A stretch of DNA of 64,000 bases. Origin: Atherix ibis. Lineage: Eukaryota > Arthropoda > Insecta > Diptera > Athericidae. The stretch lies in contig OY282606.1 of assembly GCA_958298945.1 (NCBI GenBank), positions 26,385,740 through 26,449,739 on the forward strand. The letters run 5' to 3'. This document shows, in pieces, positions 12,543 to 24,240 of the stretch. The notes under the pieces are model-generated. The model did not search any database. It was not told the DNA's origin and worked only from the letters and a program-made list of their open reading frames with translations. Position numbers and translations under genes: made by a program. Within the stretch, counting starts at the first letter, position 1. Each line of letters begins with the position of its first letter.

Positions 12543-13762
12543 CAAGGTGTAGTAAAAAGAAATTTTTTCTTTATTATTTTTGCATTAAATTGAAGGTTTT
12601 ATTTAGCATAGATAGAATGATACGATTTAGGTCAAATATGCACCGTTTTGTTCGATAACTTGTTGCCATTTTGGAGGTAATTTCATAATGCCTCTCTCAT
12701 AGAAACCCTCGTCCCTATTGGCAAAATTCGTCATAGACAGGAAGAGGTGGTAATCACTTGGTGTCAGGTCCGGACTATAAAGTGGATGCATAAGAACATC
12801 CCAACCAAGGTCCCGGAACTTCTGGCGAGTCACTATCGATGTATGCGGCCTGGCGTTGTCCTGATGGAACACAATTCCTCTCCTATTGGCCAAAGCTGGC
12901 CGCTTCTGGGTGATTGCTTCTTTCAGACGGTCCAATTGTTGATAGTATAGGTCCGAATTAAGAGTTCGGCCGTAGGGGAGCAGCTCATAGTAGATGATTC
13001 CCTGCCAGTCCCACCAAACACACAGCAAAACCTTCCTGGCTGTCAATCCTGGCTTGACCACCGTTTGCGCCGGGTGACCGCGATTTGACCACAACCGTTG
13101 TCGCTTGACGTTGTCGTAAGTAACCCACTTTTCATCACCAGTAACCATCCGCTTCAGAAATGGATCGATATTGTTGCGATTCAGCAGCGATTCGCAGATG
13201 GAAATTCGGTGCAAGAGGTTTTTTTGCAATAACTCGTGTGGCACCCATACATCGAGCTTCTTTTTGTATCCAGCCTTTTTTAAGTGGTTCCAAACGGTTT
13301 TTTGTGCAATGTTTAGCTCCTGGGCAATCGAAACAGTGCTTACGTGACGGGCGGACTCGACGATTTCCATTATTTTATCGACATTTTCGACAATTGGCCT
13401 TCCAGAGCGTGGTGCATCTTTGACATCAAAATTACCGGAACGGAATCGACGAAAACAAAATTGCGCGGGATTGACTGTTACAGTATCAGGACCATAAATA
13501 CTATTTACATTTTCAGCTGCCTGGCTTGCGTTTTCGCCTTTATCGAAGAAAAACTGTAAAATATGGCGTATTTCCTCTTTGTTGGTGTCAATCTTTGACG
13601 CGTGCTTAAAAAAATACTGAGTCAAGTAATCACAAAACTGTATGAGAAACTTTTTTAAGTACGAAATCTTATCTTTCTAACGCCATCTAGTGCAACCCGA
13701 CCGAGATACAGACTCCTAAAGCCATCTATTGGCAAAATAATGGATTACTTTTTACTACACCT
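12543..13762 (-). mobile_element. mariner element, mellifera-like lineage, copy 1
   Basis: Inverted ends AAGGTGTAGTAAAAAG (left, 12544 on) and its complement (right, ending 13762) are flanked by TA. The element is 1.22 kb with one minus-strand transposase frame. A sibling copy at 17480-18711 has the same ends and about 95% identical sequence by eye. The two are in the same orientation, 5 kb apart. Confidence 0.92.
12627..13592 (-). pseudogene. mariner transposase, open frame but start codon lost
   Basis: The frame is open without stops from upstream of 13592 down to 12627. It encodes a DD34D transposase: helix-turn-helix region, WVPHEL linker motif, then catalytic Asp residues in VTGDEKW, FHQDNARPH and TPSDYHLF. 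Two defects separate it from an autonomous gene. The codon matching the sibling's start ATG (18533) is ATT here (13592-13590). A 60-bp in-frame deletion removes 20 residues just after the third Asp (the sibling's segment from DFAGEKF to NRLSQL). A Pro-to-Thr change sits before the third Asp. Initiation at a downstream Met would lose DNA-binding sequence, so I call it inactive. Confidence 0.85.
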
Positions 13763-15530
13763 TAGATATACTATTACAAAAAAAGACTTTGTAAGGTTTT
13801 CTTTGATTGGGTTTTATTCGTGACTCGAATAATATTTTACGCCAAAAGGTATGCAAATGTGTGGAGACTTGAATTTTGTTCAGAAACGTTAAGAGAGGAG
13901 ATCATTCTTGTCGTTATTTTTAATAATGTCTTTTTATTAACACTATTAAGAAAATAAAGTAAATATTTACTAACACTAGAAATTTGTTTGTTTTTACTTA
14001 AAATATTTTTAACATAATCAATTATAAAATTTTTACAATAGTTTTTTTTTTTAATTTTAACTTTTTTGAATATGTACCGAATTTGAATTTTTAACTAATT
14101 TTTTAAAAATTCTCATAAATTAATTAATTAATATATTGTGGTAAATAATTTACTATTGAAGGAAGGGCTTATTTGTTTGTGAGAAAAGTCCTGAAAACAT
14201 GTACCAGGAGCTACACCTAAGACTGTGGCCACACGCACCATTTGGCGTCTCAGTTATGACGGTCGGATTAAATGTTCAAATAGACAAAATTAGGCAACGT
14301 TTTTTTTAATTATTTTATCCTATTAGTTTGGATAGAGTAAAAGTAAAAATTATATTTTATGGAGTAGATTGGTATGTGTTATTAGGTTGAGGAGAGGACT
14401 AGGGAAGGGGTGTAGCTGGCTCTAGTAAATCAGTTATTGAAGGAATCCTACTCAAAAAGAAGCCACAGGATTGGCAGGTAGGATATTCACGATTACCGAG
14501 TAGGATTGGTTGTCGAGTAAATCGGTTTGGCGATGGTCTGCCAATGTGTAGCGAGGAATGTCTGGTGTACAGTGATACTGTTAGTTGCCACAAGATGGGT
14601 AGATTAATGAAGGGCATTTTATTTGATTGATAAAATGGCAAGCGCCAATTTGTAAATTTCATAATTAGTACTAGCAGCACAAAAAAAATTTATTCTGATT
14701 AAAAATAAATTTGAATAAGAAAAAAATGAATCCAACAAAAAAAAAAACAAGTTAAATGAACCGAGCATAAATTTTAATATTTCCACCTTTTTTTTTTAGG
14801 AAATTAGAAATTGCCTATTTTAGTCGTAAAGAAATACCAAAACTTTGATCTACTCACAGGTTTTAGCTTTCTACTACCAAATCTCTATTTAAAATATTAT
14901 AGATATACTGATAGAATTATGTTAAATTTGAAATTAGTCAACCAGAGCCTAAAGTACCTTTGGTGAAATTCCCAATCGGATTGACATAAAGAAAAATAAA
15001 AGAAAAAATATTTTTTCGCTAAAAGTGAAATCGGATATGGTGAAAAGTGTCATAAGTGGGCGAGAAATTCCATTCATGGGGTCAGTTGTGCTAATTTTTG
15101 TTTACATTTTTTTTTTTTTTTGCCAAAAAATACTTGAGACGTGATTCATTAAGCAGGGCCACTGGATTCTATTGTAAATAATGGATGAGTTCATGTAATT
15201 TATAGCAGAAAGATGCATATTCATCAATGAAAAGAAAGTCCATAAAGATTGCTCATATTCGGTTGAACTCTGTTGAAAATATATAAAAAAGATGACGAAA
15301 AGTTCAACCGGCAAAATTGTACTTTTTGATTACACGTGAAACTGAATAATCAAAGCATTTATGAGCTAATGAACTCAAATCCAATTCAGTTTATTTTTGA
15401 AAAAGTAGAAATAGAGGAGGAATTTGACGCAACAATGGTACAACTTTATGGGGCAACTAACCACCGATGCTTTTTGCCAATCCAATAATGCAGACACCTT
15501 CAAAGTTGAAGTCTTCCGAGTATTCCGATT
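13763..15530. other. AT-rich intergenic DNA
   Basis: No gene identified. A less AT-rich patch at 14390-14690 contains a 93-codon minus-strand frame with no recognisable motifs, and 14160-14300 is another mixed-composition patch. Neither has mariner or LINE signatures that I can see. Confidence 0.5.
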
Positions 15531-15562
15531 CAATCCAAGAAGGTTTCCACTCACAGTTTCAT

Positions 15563-15594
15563 TCAGTTGCTAACAGCTCAACCGATCGGTCGTG
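15563..15594 (+). promoter_or_regulatory. Candidate core promoter: initiator plus pause button/DPE
   Basis: TCAGTT at 15563-15568 matches the arthropod initiator (A at 15565 as +1). TCGGTCG at 15586-15592 (+22 to +28) is an exact match to the Drosophila pause-button consensus KCGRWCG. GGTCGTG at 15588-15594 fits the DPE-type RGWCGTG. There is no TATA box about 30 bp upstream, as expected for this promoter class. The surrounding 150 bp is clearly less AT-rich than the flanks. No coding exon follows directly; only a 6-codon frame begins at 15661. It could drive a 5' non-coding exon of the mucin-like gene at 57.8 kb or of an unannotated transcript, or be coincidence. Confidence 0.4.
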
Positions 15595-15599
15595 GTCTT

Positions 15600-17478
15600 A
15601 ACTTGTTTTCCGTTTCAGACCATAGTTAAAGTTAGAGGTTCGTGTCGTTTTGCTTGTTAGTATGGCACATCATAACCACTAGAGAAGAATAAGTGAAAAA
15701 GAAAACAGATTTTTTATCGAATCAAAATCATATCAAAAATTTCTTTTCGAAAGAAAATTGTGCAGAGAAATTGATCGGAAATAACAAAAGATTTTTTTCT
15801 TTTTCCAATGTCACTACCGATCCATACAAATACATATTATCAAAATTATTATTACGTAACTATTTAGAATTTATGTTTTTTTTTTAAATAAAAGTGTTTA
15901 TTAAAACTTTTACTATATACGGTAAAAAAAGAAAAAGTGTAAAAGGATTCATAAATTTACATCTAAATTGGTAAATAAAATCGTTTTGCTAATAATAAAA
16001 ATAAATTAATATTAATAAAAATAAGGGAAAATAGAGAAGTTTTCTCCGGATTTGATTTTAGTTTTGTTTATTTAGTCGAAGATTTAAACGAACAGAAATT
16101 AAGCCATTGCAAAAAAAAAAGAACAAAGTAAAAATAAATAAACAATATTGAAAAGTAATTACTTGAAGAAGAGACATTAATTTGTCTGAATTGTGGACAG
16201 TCCAGGTTGAATTGCACCTGCCATCAGCAAAATTGTGGATATTTGCAGACAGAAAGTGCATAGGAATTGGTAGGTATGTAATTAAGGTCAACCTTAAGCA
16301 CCGTTCATTCGATGGTGTACGATGTACAGTGCACATTATACGCACCGCATTGCAAGAGTTTTTCCAGGTTTCTCGCTTAAGTCTTTCGTATCTATTTCTT
16401 TTAAGTGGAAATTCGTCTTGACATTCAACAGGAAATTATAAATAAAATATAAACTTCCTTTCATAAACTAACTGCTAATAATTTCCCTTATTAATTAAGA
16501 TATAAATAGAATTTTTTTTCTTTTTCAACAAAAATGTAGAAATAAATTTTGCCAATCTCGAAGTTGTCTCAAAATAATTCATTAGCAGAAAAGTAGAGTA
16601 TTTTGAAGTACGCATTTTTTATTTTTAAATAAAGAAATTTTGTCAATATAAATTTTCAAATACAATTTTTTTTTTGTATGATTATTTTTTTTAATGTGGC
16701 ACACTCTAAAGTACCGAATTTAGTAGAGCGTGTATCTTAATGGTTTTTCTTATTATTACTTCCTCTACAAGCTAATAATTTCTATTATTTTCTAATATAT
16801 TTTATAAGAAGTTATTATCGAAAAGTACATCATTTAAGAATTTGGAATTATTATTCTGAGATTTCAGGTCTATTTAGAAAATACTCGTAGATATTATTTT
16901 CTACTTAAATTTTATGTGTACAGCTTTAAGCCCATATTGTCGTTATTACTTATTTTCTTTTTAACATATTGTTTAATAAGAATCATACTTAAATAAGTTT
17001 AATTATTTAATGAAAATTTTGATAAAAAGTTTTTACAAAAAATAAAATTGCAATTTTGTAAAAATATAAAAAAAATGTTTTTTTTTAAAAAAAAAAAAAC
17101 TACAACTTTATAACTTAACGTATTTACATAATTAATAATTATGAATTATCATAATTTAGTTCCTGTATAATAAACTACTTTTTTATTTAATAAAATGACT
17201 AATTTTCAACAATAAATATTATTATTAATTAAGATTATCATGCTTCTTGTGATATTATTAGTAATCACTTGAGGATTTTTATAAAAATATTTTCTTTTAA
17301 AATTTTATCAATCTTTTAAGTGAAAGTATTTTGTTTTATCGAGAAATTTCTTCCTTAGTCATCTAATGTATGGGGGGAGTAATGACTGGATTTTAATTCC
17401 AACACTTGTATGAGTGTAATGCCCATATTTACCTAATCAAATATTGTGTTATCCATTTTGTGGGTTAAACAAAATATA
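15600..17478. other. AT-rich intergenic DNA
   Basis: No gene identified. A 400-bp patch at 16050-16420 has mixed composition and overlapping frames of 79-95 codons on both strands, neither with recognisable motifs. The rest is poly-A/T-rich. Confidence 0.5.
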
Positions 17479-17479
17479 T

Positions 17480-18711
17480 AAGGTGTAGGATTTATTTAGC
17501 ACAGATAAAATGATACGATTTAGGTCAAATATGCACCGTTTTGTTCGATAACTTGTTGCCATTTTGAAGGTAATTTCATAATGCCTCTCTCATAGAAACC
17601 CTCGTCCCTATTGGCAAATAACTGGGACAGTCGATTTTCACAATCTTCTCTTGAGGCGAATTTTTCACCTGCAAAATCATTCGTCATAGACAGGAAGAGA
17701 TGGTAATCACTTGGTGCCAGGTCCGGACTATAAGGTGGATGCATAAGAACATCCCAAGCAAGGTCCCGGAACTTCTGGCGAGTCACTATCGATGTATGCG
17801 GCCTGGCGTTGTCCTGATGGAACACAATTCCTCTCCTATTGGCCAAATCTGGCCGCTTCTAGCCGATTGCTTCTTTCAGACGGTCCAATTGTTGACAGTA
17901 TAGGTCCGAATTAAGAGTTCGGCCGTAGGGGAGCAGCTCATAGTAGATGATTCCCCGCCAGTCCCACCAAACACACAGCAAAACCTTCCTGGCTTGACCA
18001 CCGTTTGCGCCGGGTGACCGCGATTTGACCACAACCGTTGTCGCTTGACGTTGTCGTAAGTGACCCACTTTTCATCACCAGTAACCATCCGCTTCAGAAA
18101 TGGATCGATATTGTTGCGATTCAGCAGCGATTTGCAGATGGAAATTCGGTGCAAGAGGTTTTTTTGCGATAAACTCGTGTTGCACCCATACATCGAGCTT
18201 CTTTTTGTATCCAGCCTTATTAAAGTGTTTCCAAACGGTTTTTTGTGCAATGTTTAGCTCCTGGGCAATCGAAACAGTGCTTACGTGACGGTCGGACTCG
18301 ACGATTTCCATTATTTTATCGATATTTTCGACAATTGGCCTTCCAGAGCGTGGTGCATCTTTGACATCAAAATTACCGGAACGGAATCGACGAAAACAAA
18401 ATTGCGCGGGATTAACTGTTACAGTATCAGGACCATAAATACTATTCACATTTTCAGCTGCCTGGCTTGCGTTTTCGCCTTTATCGAAGAAAAACTGTAA
18501 AATATGGCGTATTTTATCTTTGTTGGTATCCATCTTTGACGCGTGCTAAAAAAATACTGAGTCAAGTAATCACAAAACTTTATGAGAAGCTTTTTTAGTA
18601 CGAAATCTTATCTTTCTAATGCCATCTAGTGCAACCCAATCCATAAAACGGGAGATACAGACTCCTAAAGCCATCTATTGGCAAAATAATGGATTACTTT
18701 TTATTACAACT
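17480..18711 (-). mobile_element. mariner element, mellifera-like lineage, copy 2
   Basis: Same family as the element at 12543. The left end AAGGTGTAG is joined directly to GATTTATTTAGC, showing a roughly 50-bp deletion of the subterminal region. The right end is ATTACAACTTA with two changes. TA flanks both ends. Confidence 0.9.
17520..18533 (-). pseudogene. mariner transposase pseudogene, mellifera-like copy 2
   Basis: The gene starts at ATG 18533 (Met-Asp-Thr-Asn-Lys) and ends at 17520. It retains the full C-terminal segment that copy 1 has lost. It has three disabling lesions against copy 1. There is a 1-bp insertion near 18171 (GCGATAAACTCG against GCAATAACTCG). A 13-bp deletion near 17990 lies between two CCTGGCT direct repeats, a slippage signature. 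A stop codon (TAG on the minus strand) lies near 17861. The catalytic motifs VTGDEKW, FHQDNARPH and APSDYHLF are all present but in different frames. Confidence 0.88.
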
Positions 18712-18829
18712 TATATTACTGTCATTTAACAGGTGTTTAATATGTATGCTATTATAAATTAAATTTATTAAGTGTAAAACTCGCCATTTGATATGACGAA
18801 TTATTTAAATGCAAAAAAAATATACCGAT

Positions 18830-19015
18830 TGGGTGCTACAACAACAGGCTTTGGATTCTAAATGCTCATTTCTCGCTCAAAAAATGAGGCTCATTTCTCG
18901 CTCAAACAATAAGGCTCATTCAGGGGGGATATGTTAATAAGCGAAATTTATCATATATGAGGCTCTAAAAATCCACAAATAACTATGAAAAAGCTATTGT
19001 ATTTTAAAAAAAAGG
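18830..19015 (+). pseudogene. rosa-like (DD41D) transposase fragment with tandem duplication
   Basis: A unit containing GCTCATTTCTCGCTCAAA occurs twice, and a third partial copy ends in GGCTCATTC. Translated, these are repeats of the AHFSL block that follows the first catalytic Asp in rosa-type transposases. The downstream pieces GGYVNK and KSTNNYEKAIV match the same region of the fragments at 24.6 and 42.3 kb. Frames are broken throughout. Confidence 0.5.
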
Positions 19016-19258
19016 ATGCATTTTAATCTTTATTTGAAAAGACTTTATTGAAAATCAAAGAAGACCCAACAATTGGGTCGTATGATAACGAATTTTTTTT
19101 TTTTTTTTTTGGGCCAAAATTTAAAGATTTAAATCTGGACCATGTGTGATTTTTTACAAAACTATATTAGGATGCATAATTTTCAATATTTAATAATCAA
19201 ACTACGAAATTTGACTTTTGTTGAACTTTTTTCTATAAAGTTTTTGAAAAGATCGTAC

Positions 19259-19830
19259 AGGGTGGTTCATTTAGCGGTTCCAAATTTAAAAGTTGCATTT
19301 TAAAAAGTAAATAAAAAAAAAACTAGTGCATATTTTTTTAAAATTTCCGATTTTATTAGAGAGATTGAACCTTGAAATTTATGAATGAAATTCAACATCA
19401 TTTAAACGACTGCCGCGGCTGGCCTTACAGTACCCCATTCGCTCGACCCAATTTTTCAGTACATTGTCGATTGTCTGGGCCTGTATCTCTTTAATGGCAA
19501 CTTTGATTTCATGTTTCAAAGCCTCAATTGTCTCTAGACGGCATGTGTAATATTTATCCTTAACGACTTTCCACAGAAAATAATCCAACGGGCTCAAATC
19601 ACAACTCCGAGGCGGCCAATTGACATCAGAATTTCGGCTGATTAATCGGTTTTCGAAAGTTCTCAATATTTCCCAGTTTTTTTTTGGGAACAATGTTATA
19701 CTCTTTTTTTATTATTAAATTTCAAAGTTCAATCTTTCTAATAAAATCGGAAATTTAAAAAAATATACACTAGTTTTTAAATGGTCCATCATTTTAAAAT
19801 GGAACTTTTATATGGTCCATCCTATATTTG
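19259..19830 (-). mobile_element. rosa-like element, internally deleted, with long inverted ends
   Basis: A left arm at about 19259-19382 and an inverted right arm at about 19718-19830 share blocks such as ACTAGTGCATATTTTTTTAA and TTTCCGATTTTATTAGA. This gives terminal repeats of over 100 bp. Between them lies only the C-terminal end of a transposase on the minus strand (19693-19379). That part contains WPPRSCDLSPLDYFLW, carrying the final catalytic Asp, and ends KASRGSRLNDVEF. The N-terminal two thirds are missing, so this is a non-autonomous deletion product. Confidence 0.75.
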
Positions 19831-22800
19831 CATAGAGAATTTTCAAAACTTTAGAGCATTTTAAAACCAAAATCCTTTAATCAATAAATTATTTATTCTA
19901 AAATCACTTTTAATATTTTCATAATTTTAACTGTTAAAAAAAACCAAAAAAAAAAAAAAAACAATTCATAATAATAACTCTTAAATAACTCATCAAACTA
20001 CAATAATTTTGTATTTATTCCACACAAAAAAAAAGCTCATTATTTATTTACAATCACATTTAAATTACTAAAAAAAAAAAAAAAAAAACTAAAATAAAAT
20101 AGTTTCCAAAAATAACTGTGCATATGCACTTTTTGACCAAATTTTATCAAAAATAATGTCACACTATAAAAACAAGAAACTATTTTTGAACAAATACTCC
20201 ATCCAATTAGGCCACGAAAATTTAACAAAACGGGTGATGATGATGGCATGCTAAGAAGAAGACTTTAAGTCTAAAGAAAAAAACAAAACAAAAATCTTTG
20301 CTATATAAATTATTTCCGCTCCATTTTCTATCCGTTCGTAGAAGATATCACTCGTACATACAGTCTTCATAGCAATGACATGAAACTTTTTATAAAACGC
20401 ATAAGTTCTAATCGATTTCATGGCATTTTTTGTTTCTTCTTCTGTGTTAAAACAAAAACCGCCACCAGTTACCGTTTCTTTCTTTCGGTATAAACTTTTT
20501 CTAGTAAAACACCTTAACTTTGGACAATTCCATGCAAACGAATACCATCTTCAGTGTTCGCTGGGGTGTATAAGAAATAACAATAAGTCCAGCCCAATAA
20601 GCGCAATTAAACTTACAGGCATGACGTGATTGCACAAGCCGTGTTAGTTGGATGTATGCATTTAGTTGAGGGTCAAGAACCAGGGGGCACTACTGCTGGA
20701 ACGGGCATAGAATCGGTTCCGAATTCAAGTGCTGGTATTTGGTGGCCGCGTACTGCCGTTTTAAGCGGCATATTCAAATGTGCGCTTGCTCTATTATCGA
20801 GTACGGGCATGGATGACCATCTGAGTTTGTATTTTTATTTAGTTATTTTTGTGCTCGTCTATTCCCGGCGTTATGGTGTTACCTTTCCAAATGACTTGGT
20901 GGCCTATAAAGCTAACTTTTTAACATTACTCCATAACGGTATCGAACCTGCAATTTATGCATATGCTTGAGCACATCGACGACTGCTTTAGTTGGAGCGC
21001 ATTCAAAGACTAGAAGTTATGAGACCGATCGAGAATGCACTCGAAGAAGTGCATTATTTATGCACTCAAACTTAACTGCTTTTAGACTGTAGTAAATTTT
21101 AGACAGATAAATAAAAAAAACCTTTTCACCTGGTAATCGTCTATTCTGTAGAGATTCTACGATTATTTTCAATAAGAGTTCATTTATTTCTCTCTTTTCC
21201 TAAGCATTTTCTAATGTTTTTTATTTGTTTCCTTTTTTTTGCAAAATAATTTATAACTTAAACCATATGTTCGTTGTTGTTATAATTTCTTTTTTCTTTT
21301 TTTTTGAGTATATTTGTAAACGTACAATAGAGAAAAGATCACCTGGGAATACAATCATACAATTTGTAGAAATTATATTAACTTCTCTCATGACTAATTG
21401 GGTATTCGACGTGTACGTGATTTATGTCTGTTTCACGACTAGAAAATAAGATAATACGAGTATATGAAATCTTAAATGCGAATTTATTGTACCATGAATA
21501 AAATACAATAGAAATAATAAAAGTATAAGAAAAATTTAGCACCTATAACGTTTTATTTAAATACTACCCCTCTCCACCCCAACCCCCCCCCCCCCTTTCC
21601 ATGGTCAATAAATAATGAATAGAAGAAATCTTCTCGCTTCTAAGTAATTTTCTTCTAAAGATTATAAATTTTTTTTTTAATCTAAATTATTAGACAATAA
21701 TTCTAGGCTTATTTTTGTGGTATCTCTTTTGAAAGAAAATTCTCTACGCTTTCTTTAGTGAAATCACAGTGAACTTTATGCAAAATTGAGCAAGTAATTA
21801 TCTTTGTACTCGTGGATTTGTTAAAAAGAAGCATGTACTATTAGAATAAATAGACAATATCTAAAATAAAATTACTATAAATTATTTAAATAAAAAATAT
21901 ACTAGACTTCTTATTAAATAGTTTTGAAAAAAGAAATTTTTTTTTACTTATTTCACGGACTTGAAATATTAAATAGTGATTAAATTTTTTAAGGGGCTTT
22001 TGGTTAGAAAATAATAGTTTAATATTAATTTACAATAGAATTTATAGAAAGAATTTTTTACTCCTCCTCTAATTTCAATGATGGGAAATAAATAATTGTA
22101 CTTGATCAAAATAGGTATTATTTTAGTCTCACGATTAACATAAATTAATGAAATTATAGAAAATATAAAAATACTATTTTTTTCGTCATTGTCACTTATT
22201 AAGGTCATTGAAAGTATGCTATTTTTCTATAGAACAACATATAAATATGTTAATGGATTAAAAAGAAGAAGAAAAGAGGAACTAATAAAGAGGAACCACC
22301 ATAGTTTTTAAGGTTTTTATAATTAATTTAACTTGCAAATCAAGTAAAATTATATGTTATGTATGTCACTAAAATATGTTTTGTTTTTTCCAGAATTTTT
22401 ATATTATTGCATGTACTCATAATAAGAAATTACTCCTCATTGTTCAATTTAATTATAACAACTAAAAATAATGTTCATTAAATTTCAACTTTCTTTCATT
22501 TGTTTGGTTTTTTTTGCTTGTACTTCATCAAATTGAGGCTAATTTTGTTTATTACACGAAATGAGAAGGGAATTTTTCTTTTTTTTTATCAAATAAAACA
22601 ACAAAATATACAATATTTAATTCAATTAAAAATGGTAGATAATATTTGCAAATCAAAAATTTATGCCATTGTTTAGAATTTTTAAAAATTTCACTTTTGA
22701 GAAATTATTTTGTAAAAAAGTTTCATTTTACAAAGAATAAATACAATTAAATTGTTAAAATTAAGATTTTATCTTTGAATAACATTAATTTAATCAAATA

Positions 22801-23144
22801 ATATTTTTACCATTTTTAATTTTACGATTTGTTGGCAGAAAAGTTTCAATTGCAATTGTAAGGTTTAAGAGTGCTTATTTGCTATTCGAACTGAAAAATC
22901 TGTTCTAATTTCAATTATAACAGTTTTAATTTGACGAATGATGTATATTCGTTTAAGTTTCTTTTTAATTTAGTAATAAAATAATAATAGTAGAAAATTC
23001 TATACAACTTTTATTAACTATATTCGCGATTAGAATTATCCATTTTATGGTTTTAAAAGAAAATTCATATTATTTTTTAAAACTGTTAAACGCATACCAT
23101 ATATCATTCCAAGTAATATTTATTTAGATTTGTATTTGCCATTT
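19831..23144. other. AT-rich intergenic DNA with one mixed-composition island
   Basis: Mostly poly-A/T-rich. The island at about 20290-21070 has a TATATAAA at about 20300 and an open plus-strand frame at 20626-20970 (115 codons beginning GTG; first ATG codon at 20656). A hydrophobic stretch lies near its middle (LYFYLVIFVLV). An 8-bp-stem hairpin AATGCACT/AGTGCATT lies near 21035. I recognise no protein family; it may be a lineage-specific gene, a non-coding RNA or chance. Confidence 0.4.
21566..21602. other. C-rich tract, potential G-quadruplex on the minus strand
   Basis: CCCC, CCCC and a run of more than a dozen C lie within about 35 bp. The minus strand therefore carries at least four runs of three or more G with short loops, which fits the general G-quadruplex pattern (and an i-motif on the plus strand). 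It is the strongest C/G run in an otherwise AT-rich window and lies in non-coding DNA. Confidence 0.6.
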
Positions 23145-24007
23145 TATATTATTGATTTTTTAATTATGTTGGTACTCATGTCTCTCACTTATGCCGATAA
23201 GTTCGGACATTTTGAATGTTGAGTTAATTTTTGACAGCTGCTTTGCTTGTACGTGTTTTGGCTCATCTTCGATTTAACCATTCCAAAAAATGGATCAAAG
23301 AACCTTTTTCGGGAACAAGAAAAAGTCACAGGGGGTTAGATCTGGGGAATACGGTGGTTGCGGCACTATTAGTGTGTTGTTTTGGCCAAAAATTCGCGCA
23401 CAAGCAACGATGCGTGAGCAGGGGCGTTATCGTGGTGCAAAAGCCAATTTTTGTTCTTCCACAAATCTGGGAATTTCTGGCGGATTGCTTCTCGCAACTT
23501 GCGCATAACTTACAGGTAATATTCCTTATTGACCGTTCTACCCTGTGGCAAGAACTCATGATGCACCACGCCTCTGCAATCGAAGAAAACTGTAAGCAAA
23601 ACCTTCACATTCGACCGAACTTTGTCCGCTTTTTCGGTCTTGGCTGGTGCGGCAGCTTCCATTGGGATGATTGAGATTTGGTTTCCATGTCATAACTATA
23701 AACCCATAATTCGTCACCAGTTATGACCCCCTGGAGCAAATTTGGGTCATCGCGGACAGAGTCCAACAGCTCCTTAGCAATGTTAATGCGATGCTATTTT
23801 CGTTCGAAAATGGTTAGAAATCGAAGACGAGCCAAAACACGTACAAGCAAAGCAGCTGTCAAAAATTAACTGAACATTCAAAATGGCCGAACTTGTCGGC
23901 AGAAGCCTGAGACATGAGTACCAACATAATGGCACAAAAAATCGAAAATCAATATATACGTAACCCGCGAAAATTCAAAATTCGCGATACTTTTTGAACA
24001 GACCTCG
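23145..24007 (-). mobile_element. Inverted (fold-back) irritans-like mariner derivative, copy A
   Basis: The left part (about 23145-23310) is the 5' untranslated region and first codons of the irritans-like mariner in plus orientation, up to GGATCAAAGAACC. At about 23312 it switches to the opposite strand: the transposase C-terminal core (complement of the YSPDLAPCDFF region) runs backwards to the middle of the gene. It ends with a second, inverted copy of the same 5' untranslated region and the 5' terminal repeat (…CTTTTTGAACAGACCTCG, ending 24007; TA at 24008-24009). The outer left terminal repeat is not recognisable. The same junction occurs at 37.7 kb. Confidence 0.8.
23312..23810 (-). 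pseudogene. mariner transposase core, antisense inside the fold-back element
   Basis: Minus-strand translation covers, in several frames, the region from the LLNFDQK-like block through VITGDELW-like, the RTVNKEY block and the Asp-bearing PDL-PCDFF segment. It has stops and indels. The N-terminal DNA-binding region is absent. The same N-terminal deletion is found in the copies at 37.6 and 53.3 kb. Confidence 0.7.
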
Positions 24008-24009
24008 TA

Positions 24010-24240
24010 TATGCGGCTTTGAAAATACACAAGTAACGAAAAATAACCGCGGATATAGTGGCTTAATCTCAATTACTACTGTATGGGGTGCGTTTTGGTC
24101 TGAAGATGCTATCGGCCTTTGAAAATGAAAAAGGAGAGTCGGTTACCATTAATTCTGAGCTCTATGGCCAGAGAGTACCACAAGCCACAATACATAACAA
24201 ATTTTGGCTTTTTTTGTGATGTCAATTGCTTTCTAAGATT
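24010..24240 (+). pseudogene. rosa-like transposase fragment, central part
   Basis: Starting right after the target TA of the preceding mariner, translation gives a block related to KYTNN, then TVWGAFWSEDAIG (the conserved TVWCGFW motif of rosa-type transposases), then SVTINSELYGQ, with stops and frame changes. A similar order of blocks is seen at 42.3-42.6 kb. Confidence 0.6.

Noticed and set aside
13160..13559. Plus-strand frames opposite the 12.5-kb mariner (and the same at 18.1-18.5 kb)
   Set aside because: They are complements of the transposase gene on the minus strand, whose motifs are unmistakable.
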